Of a stretch of 27,431 nucleotides of DNA, positions 1 to 7,771 are shown piece after piece. Positions within the stretch are counted from its first letter, which is position 1, and the number at the start of each line of letters is the position of its first letter. Made by a program: the position numbers and the translations under genes. Below the pieces are notes generated by a model. The model was not told the DNA's origin. It ran no database searches and worked only from the letters and a program-made list of their open reading frames with translations. Source of the stretch: Burkholderia sp. (lineage in GTDB: Bacteria; Pseudomonadota; Gammaproteobacteria; Burkholderiales; Burkholderiaceae); NCBI GenBank assembly GCA_030151225.1, contig JASLEG010000032.1:1-27431 (forward strand), written 5' to 3'.

Positions 1-77
1 GCGCGAAGTGTGCCGCGAGCCGCGCCGCGCTGCCGTATCGAATCGCAAGCAGATGTTCGGGCGCGCGCACGCACGCC

Positions 78-83
78 TATACT
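78..83 (+). promoter_or_regulatory. possible -10 box for the YciI-like gene
   Basis: The hexamer TATACT lies 55 bp before the first gene's ATG in otherwise GC-rich DNA. No convincing -35 box sits 16-18 bp upstream (the bases there are near TGTTCG), so this is only a candidate. The rest of the first 138 bases shows no coding signal. Confidence 0.25.
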
Positions 84-138
84 GAACCCTCGGCGCCGGA
101 TCCACCGGCGCGAGCGGCACACCAGGAGAGGAGACGCG

Positions 139-426
139 ATGTACTACCTGTTGACCTACGACCTCGTCGATAGCTATCTCGAGCGCCGCGCGCAGTATCG
201 CGACGCGCATCTGGCGCTCGCGAAGGCCGCCACCGAGCGCGGCGAGCTGCTGCTCGGCGGCGCGCTGGCCGATCCGGCCGATTGCGCGGTGCTGGTGTTC
301 ACCGGCGATTCGCCCGCCGCGGCCGAGGCCTTCGCGGCCGCCGATCCGTACGTGGCGCACGGCCTGGTGCGCCAGTGGCAGGTGCGTCAGTGGAACGTGG
401 CAGCGGGCCGCTACGCGAACGACTGA
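139..426 (+). CDS. YciI-like family protein
   Basis: A 95-residue protein of the YciI-like family (small ferredoxin-like alpha/beta dimers whose biochemical role is mostly unknown). The N-terminus MYYLLTYDLVDSYLERR, the following His in DAHLAL and the GGALADP segment fit the family pattern, in which a His/Asp pair lines a putative active-site cleft. The frame is open further upstream, but the ATG at 139 is preferred. It is preceded by AGGAGAGG at a usual spacing, and translation from it starts directly with the conserved first beta strand. The length is normal for the family. It stands alone and ends 18 bp before the stop of the convergent corA, so context gives no functional clue. The family call is fairly safe and the function unknown. 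Confidence 0.85.
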   Translation: MYYLLTYDLVDSYLERRAQYRDAHLALAKAATERGELLLGGALADPADCAVLVFTGDSPAAAEAFAAADPYVAHGLVRQWQVRQWNVAAGRYAND

Positions 427-444
427 CGCCACGCCGCCTGCCGC

Positions 445-1422
445 CTACAGCCAGCCGGCGCGCCTGAAGCGCCACCAAAGGCCGAGATCGGCCACCGCCA
501 TCACGCCCAGGCAGATGTAGAAGCCGAAGCGCCAGTGCAGTTCGGGCATGTTCGCGAAGTTCATGCCGTAGATCCCGGCCACCATGGTCGGGATCGCGAA
601 CAGCGCCGCGAACGAGCCGAGCCGCTTGGTCACCTCGCTCTCGGCCAGCGAGATCATGCCCAGATCCACCTGCACCGCGGTCACCACCATTTCGCGTCGC
701 GCCTCGAGCGTCTTGGTGATGCGCTGCAGATGGTCGTACACGTCGCGGAAGTAGTGCTCCATGCCGCTGCACACCTGCGGCGTGCGCCCGCCCACCAGCT
801 TCGAGAGCGGTTCGATCAGCGGCGCCGTGTGCTGATAGACGATCATCAGGCGGCGCTTGAGCGAGTACAGATCCTGAATGATCGCGCGCGCCGTGGCGGG
901 CGACGATTTCTCGAAGATGCGGTCTTCCAGTTCCTCGAGCTCCGCGCCGAGCGCCTCGACGATCGGGAAGTAGCGATCCACCACCTGATCCATCAGCGCG
1001 TAGAACACGAAGGCCGAGCCTTCCTTGAGCAGGTGCGGCTCGCGTTCGCAGCGCATGCGCACGTCCTGGAAACCGTTCGAGGTGCGGTTGCGGATCGACA
1101 GCACGTAGTTCGGGCCGACGAACACGTTCAGCTCGCCGATCTCGAATTCGTCGTCGGCATTGAGCTCGACCGTGTGCATCACGGCGAACATCGAATCGCC
1201 GTATTCCTCGATCTTGGGCCGCTGATGGCCGTTCAGCGCATCCTCGAGCGCGAGCTCGTGCAGGCCGAACTCCTCGCCCATGCGTTCGAGCTCTTCCTGC
1301 GACGGCTCCTTCAGTGCCACCCACACGAAGCATTCGGGGCGCGCGACGTAGTCGCTGACGTCGTCGATATCGATATCGGCCAGTTTCCGGCCATCCTGGT
1401 AGGCAGCGCAATTGATCAGCAT
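445..1422 (-). CDS. corA: CorA-family magnesium/cobalt channel
   Basis: A 325-residue inner-membrane divalent-cation channel of the CorA family, which forms pentamers that conduct Mg2+ (also Co2+ and Ni2+). The long N-terminal part is the cytoplasmic alpha/beta domain plus stalk helix. The C-terminus holds two membrane helices (about 267-287 and 299-317) with the signature Y285-G286-M287-N288 at the end of the first. The short positively charged tail WWRFRRAGWL closes the protein, as expected. The loop after GMN reads FANMPEL, so it keeps the acidic MPEL signature. Length is typical. The ATG at 1422 has no strong Shine-Dalgarno sequence. It is divergent from the kinase-like gene at 1661 and convergent with the YciI gene, so it is probably transcribed alone. 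Confidence 0.93.
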   Translation of the reverse strand: MLINCAAYQDGRKLADIDIDDVSDYVARPECFVWVALKEPSQEELERMGEEFGLHELALEDALNGHQRPKIEEYGDSMFAVMHTVELNADDEFEIGELNVFVGPNYVLSIRNRTSNGFQDVRMRCEREPHLLKEGSAFVFYALMDQVVDRYFPIVEALGAELEELEDRIFEKSSPATARAIIQDLYSLKRRLMIVYQHTAPLIEPLSKLVGGRTPQVCSGMEHYFRDVYDHLQRITKTLEARREMVVTAVQVDLGMISLAESEVTKRLGSFAALFAIPTMVAGIYGMNFANMPELHWRFGFYICLGVMAVADLGLWWRFRRAGWL

Positions 1423-1660
1423 GTGTCGTGAGAAACCTGCGTTCCTGTCGATGAGCGATCCGCTAGTGTAGCGAATCCGGCCCGCCCGGCGCAGCAGGCC
1501 ACGCGCGGCCGCCGGCCTTGCGCGGCAAGACGTTCGCGGTCATCATCGGCAGTGGCGCCGGGCATCCGACGATCGCCTTTCGATCCACCTTTCGGCATCC
1601 CGATCATCGGGCTGCCGATTCGCCTACATCCCCCTGTCACTGCTGCGGAGTGTGCCGCCC

Positions 1661-2275
1661 GTGAAGTACCTGGTGTTTTTCTGCGGTCATGCCGGCACCG
1701 GCAAGACCACGCTCGCGAGGCAATTGATCGGCCCGCTGATGCGCGCCACCGGCGAGGCTTTCTGCCTGCTCGACAAGGACACGCTGTACGGCCGCACCGG
1801 CGCCGCCACGATGGCCGCGCTCGCGAACGATCCGCACGACCGCGACAGCCCGCTCTACCTGCAGCACCTGCGCGATCCCGAATACCTGGGCCTGCTCGAC
1901 ACCGCGCGCGAGAATCTCGAGCTCGGCATCGGCGTGCTGGTGGTGGCGCCGCTCTCGCGCGAGGTGCGCGAGGGCCGGCTGCTGAACCGCCAGTGGCTCG
2001 GCATCGGCCCCGAAGTGGAACTGCGCGTGGTGTGGGTGGAGACCGACGAGGCCACGGCGCGCCAGCGCATCGTGGCGCGCGGCAATCCGAACGACGCCTA
2101 CAAGCTCGCGAACTGGGATACCTATCGCGCACGCCGCTTCGTGCCCGAGGGCGAGGCCTGCCGCGGCCTGCTGCGCTTCGACAACACCGCGCCCGCGCCG
2201 GCCGACGTCGAGGCGCTGCTGCACGGCATCGTGCCGCCCGCGCCGGGCGCGATCGTGCCGCCGCTGCCGGCCTGA
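1661..2275 (+). CDS. P-loop ATPase / small-molecule kinase-like protein
   Basis: A 204-residue AAA-type/kinase-like P-loop NTPase. The Walker A motif GHAGTGKT is at residues 9-16, directly after the first beta strand KYLVFFC. DKDTLYG follows (about 39-45), a position typical of substrate-binding acids in zeta-toxin or gluconate-kinase-like folds. VVWVETDEATARQRI (about 124-138) and a lid-like arginine-rich region with RGNPND come after. I prefer the GTG at 1661: GGAG at 1647-1650 lies 10 bp before it, but only 1 bp before the in-frame GTG at 1652. The substrate cannot be read from the sequence. It is divergent from corA and convergent with the oxidoreductase at 2323, with a shared hairpin between the two stops, so it is probably a single-gene unit. 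Confidence 0.8.
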   Translation: MKYLVFFCGHAGTGKTTLARQLIGPLMRATGEAFCLLDKDTLYGRTGAATMAALANDPHDRDSPLYLQHLRDPEYLGLLDTARENLELGIGVLVVAPLSREVREGRLLNRQWLGIGPEVELRVVWVETDEATARQRIVARGNPNDAYKLANWDTYRARRFVPEGEACRGLLRFDNTAPAPADVEALLHGIVPPAPGAIVPPLPA

Positions 2276-2282
2276 GCGAGCG

Positions 2283-2309
2283 GGCCGGGCGAGCCGGATC
2301 CGCCCGGCC
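2283..2309. terminator. hairpin between convergent genes
   Basis: A perfect 9-bp stem (GGCCGGGCG at 2283-2291 and CGCCCGGCC at 2301-2309) with a 9-base loop lies between the stop of the P-loop gene (2275) and the stop of the convergent oxidoreductase (2323). There is no clear T-tract on either side, so termination efficiency is uncertain. The position suggests a shared bidirectional terminator. Confidence 0.5.
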
Positions 2310-2322
2310 GGCCGCCCCGCCC

Positions 2323-3423
2323 TCACACCACGAGTTGCGCCGACACCGCCGTCGCGCCGTCGTACAGGCGGCCGAAGCGGTTGGCGAGGAAGGCCGCGAG
2401 CGGCACCTGCTCCTGACGCACGAAGCCGCGCTGCGGTAGCGCGCCCTCGCGGAACAGGTCGAGCGTGGCGCACATCGCGCCGGCCGTGGTGATCTGGATC
2501 GCGCTCATCGCCATGCCGCCGATCCGGCTCGCGCATATCTTGCGCGTGAACACGTCCTGCACGAGCTGGCCCTGCTTGACGCCCGACACCGTCACGAACA
2601 CCAGCACCACGTCCTGCTTCGTGGCAGGCACGGCGCGCCGCATCATCGCCTTCAGCGCGTCGCGGTCGCTGGCGAGCCGCATGTCCTCGAGCAGGAACTG
2701 CATCAGGTCGCGGTGGCCCGGATAGCGCACCGACTTGTAGTCGAGCGTGCCGACCCGATCGGCCAGCGTCTCGCACAGCGTGCCGAGCCCGCCCGAGGTG
2801 TTGAACGCCTCGTATTCCACGCCGTCGAGCGAGAAATGCTCGAGCCCCTCGAGCGGCTGCACCCACTGGCGGCGGCCGTCGCGAATCGCTTCGCAGGGCT
2901 GACAGTATTCGTTGATGAGCCCGTCCACGCTCCAGGTCAGGTTGTACTTGAGCGCGTTGGTCGGATACTGCGGCAGCGCCCCCACCCGCATCTTCACGTC
3001 GCGGATCTCGTCGAAGCCGGCCAGCAGCGCGTGCGCGGCGATGCCGATGAAGCCCGGCGCGAGGCCGCATTGCGGCATGAAGGCATGATCGGCGCCCTCG
3101 GCCAGGCTGCGGATCGCGTGGGTGGCGCGCACGTCCTCGGTCAGGTCGAAGTAGTGCACGCCGGCCGCCTTCGCCGCCGAGGCCACGTTGACGGCGAGGT
3201 AGTACGGCAGCGCGTTGACGAGCGCGTCGAAGCCGGCGAGCGCGTCGCGCATCGCGTTCGCGTCGGCCGAATCGACGCGACGCGTGGCGATGCCGGCCGC
3301 GGCCAGCGGCGCGAGCGTGTCGGCATCGCGATCGAACGCGACCACCTCGTAATCTCCCGTCTCGCGCAGCAGGTGGGCAATGGTGTGACCGATCAGACCG
3401 GCGCCCGCGATGGCGATCCTCAT
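2323..3423 (-). CDS. saccharopine dehydrogenase-like NAD(P)-dependent oxidoreductase
   Basis: A 366-residue enzyme of the saccharopine dehydrogenase / lysine dehydrogenase superfamily. The N-terminal Rossmann fold opens with MRIAIAGAGLIGHT, carrying GxGxxG at residues 7-12. It is followed by an acidic residue at the end of the second strand (VVAFDRD), which favours NAD(H). The segment FDLTEDVRATHAI and the later MPQCGLAPGFIGIAAH match the conserved core of the family. The ATG at 3423 is chosen over an upstream extension because AGGAGAG precedes it and because the Rossmann strand must begin there. The substrate is unknown; amino-acid catabolism (lysine-6-dehydrogenase-like) is a reasonable guess. 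It is transcribed away from the tad genes, with a 250-bp upstream region holding repeated TTTCGAC elements. Confidence 0.85.
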   Translation of the reverse strand: MRIAIAGAGLIGHTIAHLLRETGDYEVVAFDRDADTLAPLAAAGIATRRVDSADANAMRDALAGFDALVNALPYYLAVNVASAAKAAGVHYFDLTEDVRATHAIRSLAEGADHAFMPQCGLAPGFIGIAAHALLAGFDEIRDVKMRVGALPQYPTNALKYNLTWSVDGLINEYCQPCEAIRDGRRQWVQPLEGLEHFSLDGVEYEAFNTSGGLGTLCETLADRVGTLDYKSVRYPGHRDLMQFLLEDMRLASDRDALKAMMRRAVPATKQDVVLVFVTVSGVKQGQLVQDVFTRKICASRIGGMAMSAIQITTAGAMCATLDLFREGALPQRGFVRQEQVPLAAFLANRFGRLYDGATAVSAQLVV

Positions 3424-3542
3424 GATGACTCTCCTGACGTGTTTGTTGTGTGCGAAGGCAAGCGACTGCCCGCAGGAAAGTCTACGCAGGTGCAATAACA
3501 GTTGATAGGCAAAAAGCAATGCGTTTTGTCGGCGTGATTCGT

Positions 3543-3562
3543 CGTTTCGACGAAACGTTTCG
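3543..3562. promoter_or_regulatory. overlapping palindromes upstream of the oxidoreductase gene
   Basis: Two interleaved inverted repeats: CGTTTCG-A-CGAAACG at 3543-3557 and the perfect 12-mer CGAAACGTTTCG at 3551-3562. The heptamer TTTCGAC recurs at 13-bp spacing, followed by a third ATTTCGAA. They lie about 120-140 bp before the start codon at 3423, between that gene and the tad terminator. This arrangement suggests a repressor or activator site cluster. The binding protein is unknown. Confidence 0.45.
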
Positions 3563-3607
3563 ACATTTCGAAGTAGCGACGCGCGAGCGCCCGGCAACGC
3601 CGCAAAT

Positions 3608-3635
3608 GAAAACGCCGGCCACGGAGGCCGGCGTT
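3608..3635 (-). terminator. intrinsic terminator of the tad operon
   Basis: AACGCCGGCC at 3611-3620 and GGCCGGCGTT at 3626-3635 form a perfect 10-bp stem with a 5-base loop, 38 bp past the stop of tadG. On the minus strand the stem runs into TTTTCATTT, a typical U-rich tail, so it should end the long tad transcript. Confidence 0.8.
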
Positions 3636-3673
3636 CGGTTGGCGAAGCACGTCGCGCGACGTGCGGGCCGGCC

Positions 3674-5626
3674 TTACTTCGTCAGGCGCAGCGTGCCGAG
3701 GCTGCCGGCGATCTGCTGGAAGATCGTGTTCAGCGAGTCGTTGGTCGGCGCGTGATAGTAGTTGCCCGGCGACGCGCAGTTGCGCATCGCCGTCTGCGCC
3801 ACCGAGTTCGACGAATCGGAGCCGAAGGTGATCGCGTAGACCGTGATGCCCGCGTTCTTGATCGCCGTGCACAGCGCGTTCTGGAAGGTGTTCACGTCGT
3901 CGGGGTAGCCCGCGTTGTTGCCCGAGGATGCGTCGATCGGGTTGCCGCCGTACAGCTCGGCCGAATCGGTCTGACCGTTGGCGAGCGTCGAGCCGTCGGT
4001 ACGCGTCACGGTGGGCGCCTTCAGCGAGTTGGTGCCGACGCCCGACAGGCCGTTGAACCACAGCGTGTTCGGAAACGAGCCGGCCGCGCCGATCTGGTTT
4101 TCACCGTCGGTCAGCACGATCATCACGCGCTGCAGGCCCTGCGTGTTTTCCGGCTTCGGGAAAGAGGGATCCGACGAGATCCAGCCGTTGGCCGCGCCGG
4201 CCACGTTCTGCGACCAGGTCGAGGTCAGCATGCGCCAGCCCCAGAACAGGCCTTCCGGAATGATCGTGGAACCGCCGGGCTGCATCGCGTTGATCGCACT
4301 GGTCAGCGTATTCTGCTGATTGGTCAGGAAGGTGACCGACTGCGACATGCACTGCGAGTTCTGGTCGACCGTCTGCGTGCCCAGGCCGTAGGTCCGCGAA
4401 TCGTACTGATCGACCTCGGTGCCGATACCGATGCCCTGGGGCGTCACACACCAGTTCTGCACGCTGTAGCCGGCCGCCGTGAGCGTCAGCGGCACCGAGC
4501 TGGCCGTGGTGGTGGTGGTGGACGTGCCGCGGCCTGTCGAGCACAGGCCGCCGGCCGACCAGGTCTTGATGGTCAGATTGCCCGACGGCGGCGTGTTGTA
4601 GTAGTACGGCGTGAACTTCAGCGTGGACGCCGGCGAATACACGGCCGGATACAGCGAGTTGCCGGCATCGCGCGGTTCGACCGCGCAACCACCCCAGCCG
4701 GCCACGCTGCCCTTCGCCGTCATGCCCACGTTGGTGCTGTTGTAGGTGAACACCGGATTCATCCACGAGCCGCTGCCCGACAGCGCGCCCGTCAGGTTCA
4801 CGGTGCTCGCGAACGGCACGAGACCGACGTAATAGGTTGCCCCACCCGACGAATACAGCGAATTGATCAGCGAATTCGCGGCGCTCTTCAGGCCGGTCAT
4901 CTTGCTCGCGCCATTCGCGGTGCCATCGGCCGATGCGCTCATCGAGCCGGTGTTGTCGAGCACCAGCGCGAGTTCGAGCAGGCTCTTCGGCTGACGCAGC
5001 ACGGTGTTGGCGGCGCTCAGATAGGCCGTCTGCGGGCTGCCGGTACCGCCCCCGCCCCCCGTGGCCGCCTGCTTGCTCACGGTCGGATCGAGGAAGTACG
5101 GCGCGAGCAGCGGCTGGCGGCCCGACACGGCCAGGTTGATGGTCTGGCCCGTGGTGACGTCGCCGGTCAGCGTGGCGCTGGGCGCGGTCGCGCCCTGCAG
5201 CCCCAGGTAGGCGGTGGGCGGCATGTTGCCCTGGTAGTAGGCGACCGCGTCGGCCTGCCACTGCGTGTAGGCCGAACCGGTGGGCGGATTGCCGTAGTGC
5301 ACGAGGTTGGCGCCCGAGGACAGCGCCGCGACGTCGAGCGCCATCTGGATCTGCGTCTGGCTCATCGTGTATTCGATCGAGTCGATCGCGAAGCACAGCG
5401 TGCCGATCAGGATGCTGCCCAGGATCGCGAACATCATCGTGAACGCGCCGTCGTCCTGGCGCCAGAAGCCGCGCAGCGAGCGGGCCTCGCGCCGGCGCGG
5501 GCGGCTTGCCACGCCGTCGGTGGCCAGCGTGGCGCACGCGGCCCCGACGGCCGTGGCGGCCGGGCTGCGGGGCGTGCCCGGGCGATCGCCCGGGGCTTCG
5601 GCAAGGGAGCGGTCGTCGCGCATCAT
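3674..5626 (-). CDS. tadG: TadG: Tad pilus protein with von Willebrand factor A domain
   Basis: A 650-residue protein, last gene of the tad operon. After a roughly 58-residue polar, Arg-rich N-terminus comes a TadG/TadE-like membrane anchor (about 60-85, GAFTMMFAILGSILIGTLC), then a large periplasmic part. A vWA domain begins at LALVLDNTGSMS (220-230). Its MIDAS-like residues D224, T226 and S228, a Ser/Thr pair in GGSTIIPEG (451-459) and D507 in VLTDGEN are all present, so metal binding is likely retained. About 280 residues between the first two MIDAS elements are Ser/Thr/Tyr rich, resembling an adhesin-like insertion. There is no Glu at pilin position +5, so processing by CpaA is not expected. 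The ATG at 5626 overlaps the tadF stop in ATGA. TadG is a Tad accessory component; a tip-adhesin or anchoring role is inference. Confidence 0.88.
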   Translation of the reverse strand: MMRDDRSLAEAPGDRPGTPRSPAATAVGAACATLATDGVASRPRRREARSLRGFWRQDDGAFTMMFAILGSILIGTLCFAIDSIEYTMSQTQIQMALDVAALSSGANLVHYGNPPTGSAYTQWQADAVAYYQGNMPPTAYLGLQGATAPSATLTGDVTTGQTINLAVSGRQPLLAPYFLDPTVSKQAATGGGGGTGSPQTAYLSAANTVLRQPKSLLELALVLDNTGSMSASADGTANGASKMTGLKSAANSLINSLYSSGGATYYVGLVPFASTVNLTGALSGSGSWMNPVFTYNSTNVGMTAKGSVAGWGGCAVEPRDAGNSLYPAVYSPASTLKFTPYYYNTPPSGNLTIKTWSAGGLCSTGRGTSTTTTTASSVPLTLTAAGYSVQNWCVTPQGIGIGTEVDQYDSRTYGLGTQTVDQNSQCMSQSVTFLTNQQNTLTSAINAMQPGGSTIIPEGLFWGWRMLTSTWSQNVAGAANGWISSDPSFPKPENTQGLQRVMIVLTDGENQIGAAGSFPNTLWFNGLSGVGTNSLKAPTVTRTDGSTLANGQTDSAELYGGNPIDASSGNNAGYPDDVNTFQNALCTAIKNAGITVYAITFGSDSSNSVAQTAMRNCASPGNYYHAPTNDSLNTIFQQIAGSLGTLRLTK

Positions 5627-6294
5627 GAGCTGGGCGGGGTCTGCAGGGGCAAGGGCTTGCCGGTCCGCGGATAGACCGTCACGCGCTTGTAGATCGTCGT
5701 CACGCTGGGCGCGCCCGACCAGAACGAGCTCGTCATCAGGAACGGCTTGTAGGTCAGGAACACCTCCACCACGATCGCCGAATCGCCGGCCCGGAACGGC
5801 CAGCCGCTCGGCAGCAGCGAGGTGGTCAGCTTGGAGTTCACGGTGGTGCCCCAGGCCGTGTTGGCCTTCCAGTACACCTGTGGCGTGCCCGCCGCCATCG
5901 ACGGCGTGCTGGTGGACGGCGGCGCGCACGAGGTGGACTTGTCGCAGATCGAGGTGATCACCGCCCCCCCCTTGGTCTGCAGCTGGTACGGCGCCATCAG
6001 CAGCGTGGCGGCCTGCCAGATCGCGCCGAGATCGTCGGGATCGCTGGTGGCCGTGGTGTTGTAGACCTGATTGCGCTGGCCGAGCGAATCGGCCAGCACG
6101 TAGGCCGTGTGCTCGACGGTGCTGACCGCGCGCAGATACATGTACAGCTCGCCGAAGCCGAGCAGCAGCAGGAACACCAGCGGCGTGATGACGGCCACCT
6201 CGATGCTGACGAAGCCGCGCGATCCACGTGAGGCCGCGCGAGCCGGCAGACCGGCGCGCGCGCGCCGACGCGCAACGGGACGAGTCGCGATCAT
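5623..6294 (-). CDS. tadF: TadF-like pseudopilin
   Basis: A 223-residue TadE/TadF-type minor pilin. A basic leader (1-27, rich in Arg) ends in a prepilin-peptidase-type site G27/F28. Glu32 sits at mature position +5 and the hydrophobic helix VAVITPLVFLLLLGFGELYMYL runs to about residue 54. The C-terminal 170 residues form a periplasmic domain with two Cys (117 and 123) that could form a disulfide. Start and stop both lie in ATGA overlaps (with tadE at 6294-6291 and tadG at 5626-5623). The coding strand carries an uninterrupted G8 tract (5971-5964, codons for K108-A111) that could allow slippage. The tadE/tadF assignment between the two pseudopilins rests on gene order and could be swapped by other annotators. 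Confidence 0.82.
   Translation of the reverse strand: MIATRPVARRRARAGLPARAASRGSRGFVSIEVAVITPLVFLLLLGFGELYMYLRAVSTVEHTAYVLADSLGQRNQVYNTTATSDPDDLGAIWQAATLLMAPYQLQTKGGAVITSICDKSTSCAPPSTSTPSMAAGTPQVYWKANTAWGTTVNSKLTTSLLPSGWPFRAGDSAIVVEVFLTYKPFLMTSSFWSGAPSVTTIYKRVTVYPRTGKPLPLQTPPSS
5964..5971 (-). repeat. G8 homopolymer inside tadF
   Basis: Eight consecutive C on the plus strand (G on the coding strand) fall inside tadF at residues 108-111. It is the longest mononucleotide G/C tract I found in the window. A one-base change would frameshift and truncate TadF about halfway. Confidence 0.9.
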
Positions 6295-6776
6295 TTTTCG
6301 TTTTGCACCAGGTAATTGCGCGTGAACACGAGCGGCGTGAGGCCGAACACGGCCAGCATGCCGGTGAAGCCCTTCGGGAACGACAGCCGGATGCTGTAGG
6401 CCACCACGTCGCCGAGACCGCCGGCCGAACCGGCCGTGGGGCTGGTGTTGCCGAACGTGCCGTAGTCGTAGATGGTGGTGGTCAGCGTCGCGCCCATGTT
6501 GGTCCAGGGCTTCAGGATCGTCTGCACGGTCTGGGTGGCCGCCTGCTCGCGCGTGCCGGTGGTCGGCGCGGAGGTGGTGATGCCGGCGCGCGAGGCCTGC
6601 TGGGCCGCGTACTGCACCGAGGCATCCACCATCATGTCGAGGCCGAACTCGAGCACGCCGAGCACCAGGATGAACAGGGCCGGCGCGTAGATCGCGAATT
6701 CGATCGGCGTCACGCCGTCGTCGGCGCGACCGAGGCGGGACAGGCGACACAGCGCGGCGCGCAGGCGGGCAGTCAT
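6291..6776 (-). CDS. tadE: TadE-like pseudopilin
   Basis: A 161-residue TadE family minor pilin. The leader MTARLRAALCRLSRLGRADDG ends at G21/V22. Glu26 sits at mature position +5, followed by the hydrophobic segment FAIYAPALFILVLGVLEFGLDMMV, the classic TadE pattern of acid-then-helix. The segment AAQQASRAGITT and the C-terminal beta-rich tail ending LTPLVFTRNYLVQNEK are also typical. In Tad systems TadE and TadF are cleaved by the CpaA/TadV peptidase and needed for pilus biogenesis. It is coupled by ATGA overlaps to tadD upstream and tadF downstream. Confidence 0.88.
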   Translation of the reverse strand: MTARLRAALCRLSRLGRADDGVTPIEFAIYAPALFILVLGVLEFGLDMMVDASVQYAAQQASRAGITTSAPTTGTREQAATQTVQTILKPWTNMGATLTTTIYDYGTFGNTSPTAGSAGGLGDVVAYSIRLSFPKGFTGMLAVFGLTPLVFTRNYLVQNEK

Positions 6777-7771
6777 TGCGCGACTCCGGCGGCGCCCGCG
6801 GTCAGGCGGCTCTGGCCGCCCCAGCCACCGAACGGATTGGTGCGCTCGGCCTGCTCCGGCGGCAGCGCCGGCACGGCCGAGGCCACCAGGCGCTGGCGCT
6901 CGCGCGCATAGGCGTAGAAGCGCAGGTCGCCGTCCACGTCGGCCTTCGGCAGGTCGCGCGAGAGCAGCGCGCTGGCCGCCTCGTTGTTGCCGATCATGCC
7001 GTAGGCGAGCGCGAGGTCGTGCACGGCCTGCGGCGGCGCGGCCGGAAAGCGCGTGACGTCGGTCAGCACCTCGATCGCCTCGCGCGGCTTGCCGCCCATG
7101 ATCAGCGACACGCCGAGGTTGACGCTGATGCCGGGGTCGCCCGGGTTCTGCCTGAGCGCGCCGCGCAGGAAGGCCTGCGCGCCCGCGTGATCGCCGCTCA
7201 GGTCGAGCGCGGCGCCGAGCCCGGCCTGCGCGAGCGCGTGGCCCGGCTGCAACTCGAGCACGTGGCGGTAGCTGGCGATCGCGACGTCGAAGTGGCGCAG
7301 GCGCACGTTCACGCGCGCGCGGCCGAGCAGCGCCGGCACCGAATTCGGCTCGATCGCCACGGCGCGGTCGTAGTAGACGCTGGCGCGCGTCAGGTCGCCG
7401 GCCGCGTACAGCGTGTCGCCGAGCCCCGTGAGGCCGGCCACCGAACGCGGGTCCTGCTCGAGCAGCCGCGTGTAGGTGGTGGTGGCCATCTCCAGATCGC
7501 CGGCCTGCAGCGCGCTGCGCGCGATGCGCTCCTCGCTCGCCGCGTTGTTCAGGTTGCTGAGCTTGAAATCGGGCGGCGGCTGCGTCTTGTAGGCGATCGC
7601 CCCCGAGGACGAGCAGCCCGACACGGCCGCGGCCACGAGCGTCGCGCCCAGCATGACGCGGGCCAGGCGCGACGCGCGGGCGGCACGCGCAGCGGACCAG
7701 GCGGCGCTGTCGTGATCGGACGTGCGATCGGCCGCGCGATCGGCCGCGAAACGGAACAGGGAGGCGATCAT
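6773..7771 (-). CDS. tadD: TadD: TPR lipoprotein of the Tad apparatus
   Basis: A tetratricopeptide-repeat lipoprotein, 332 residues from the coupled ATG at 7771. The lipobox V50-S51-G52-C53 follows the hydrophobic stretch MLGATLVAAAV. A 39-residue region before that stretch is long for a lipoprotein signal, so the functional start may be Met40 (ATG at 7654), though no ribosome site is visible there. TPR-like units follow from about residue 80 to 260 (for example LEQDPRSVAGLTGLGDTLYA and AVAIEPNSVPALLGRARV). TadD is thought to help the CpaC secretin localise or multimerise at the outer membrane, as pilotins do. The ATGA overlap with tadC at 7771-7768 favours the longer start for translation initiation. 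Confidence 0.88.
   Translation of the reverse strand: MIASLFRFAADRAADRTSDHDSAAWSAARAARASRLARVMLGATLVAAAVSGCSSSGAIAYKTQPPPDFKLSNLNNAASEERIARSALQAGDLEMATTTYTRLLEQDPRSVAGLTGLGDTLYAAGDLTRASVYYDRAVAIEPNSVPALLGRARVNVRLRHFDVAIASYRHVLELQPGHALAQAGLGAALDLSGDHAGAQAFLRGALRQNPGDPGISVNLGVSLIMGGKPREAIEVLTDVTRFPAAPPQAVHDLALAYGMIGNNEAASALLSRDLPKADVDGDLRFYAYARERQRLVASAVPALPPEQAERTNPFGGWGGQSRLTAGAAGVAQ

Noticed and set aside
299..1411. Long Arg-rich open frame on the minus strand across corA
   Set aside because: It lies in another frame of corA, has no recognisable domain and the Arg/Gly-rich composition typical of shadow frames in GC-rich DNA.
1465..1470. TACACT on the minus strand as a -10 box for corA
   Set aside because: The distance to the start is plausible, but there is no -35 match (TGCGCC), so the evidence is too weak to annotate.
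4505..4523. GTG trinucleotide run inside tadG as a variable repeat
   Set aside because: It encodes a short Thr tract. Gain or loss of units would keep the frame, and the run is short, so it is not a good switch candidate.
7725..7750. Direct repeat GCGATCGGCCGC in the 5' end of tadD
   Set aside because: Two copies inside coding sequence encode DRAADR-like residues; they are likely incidental to composition.
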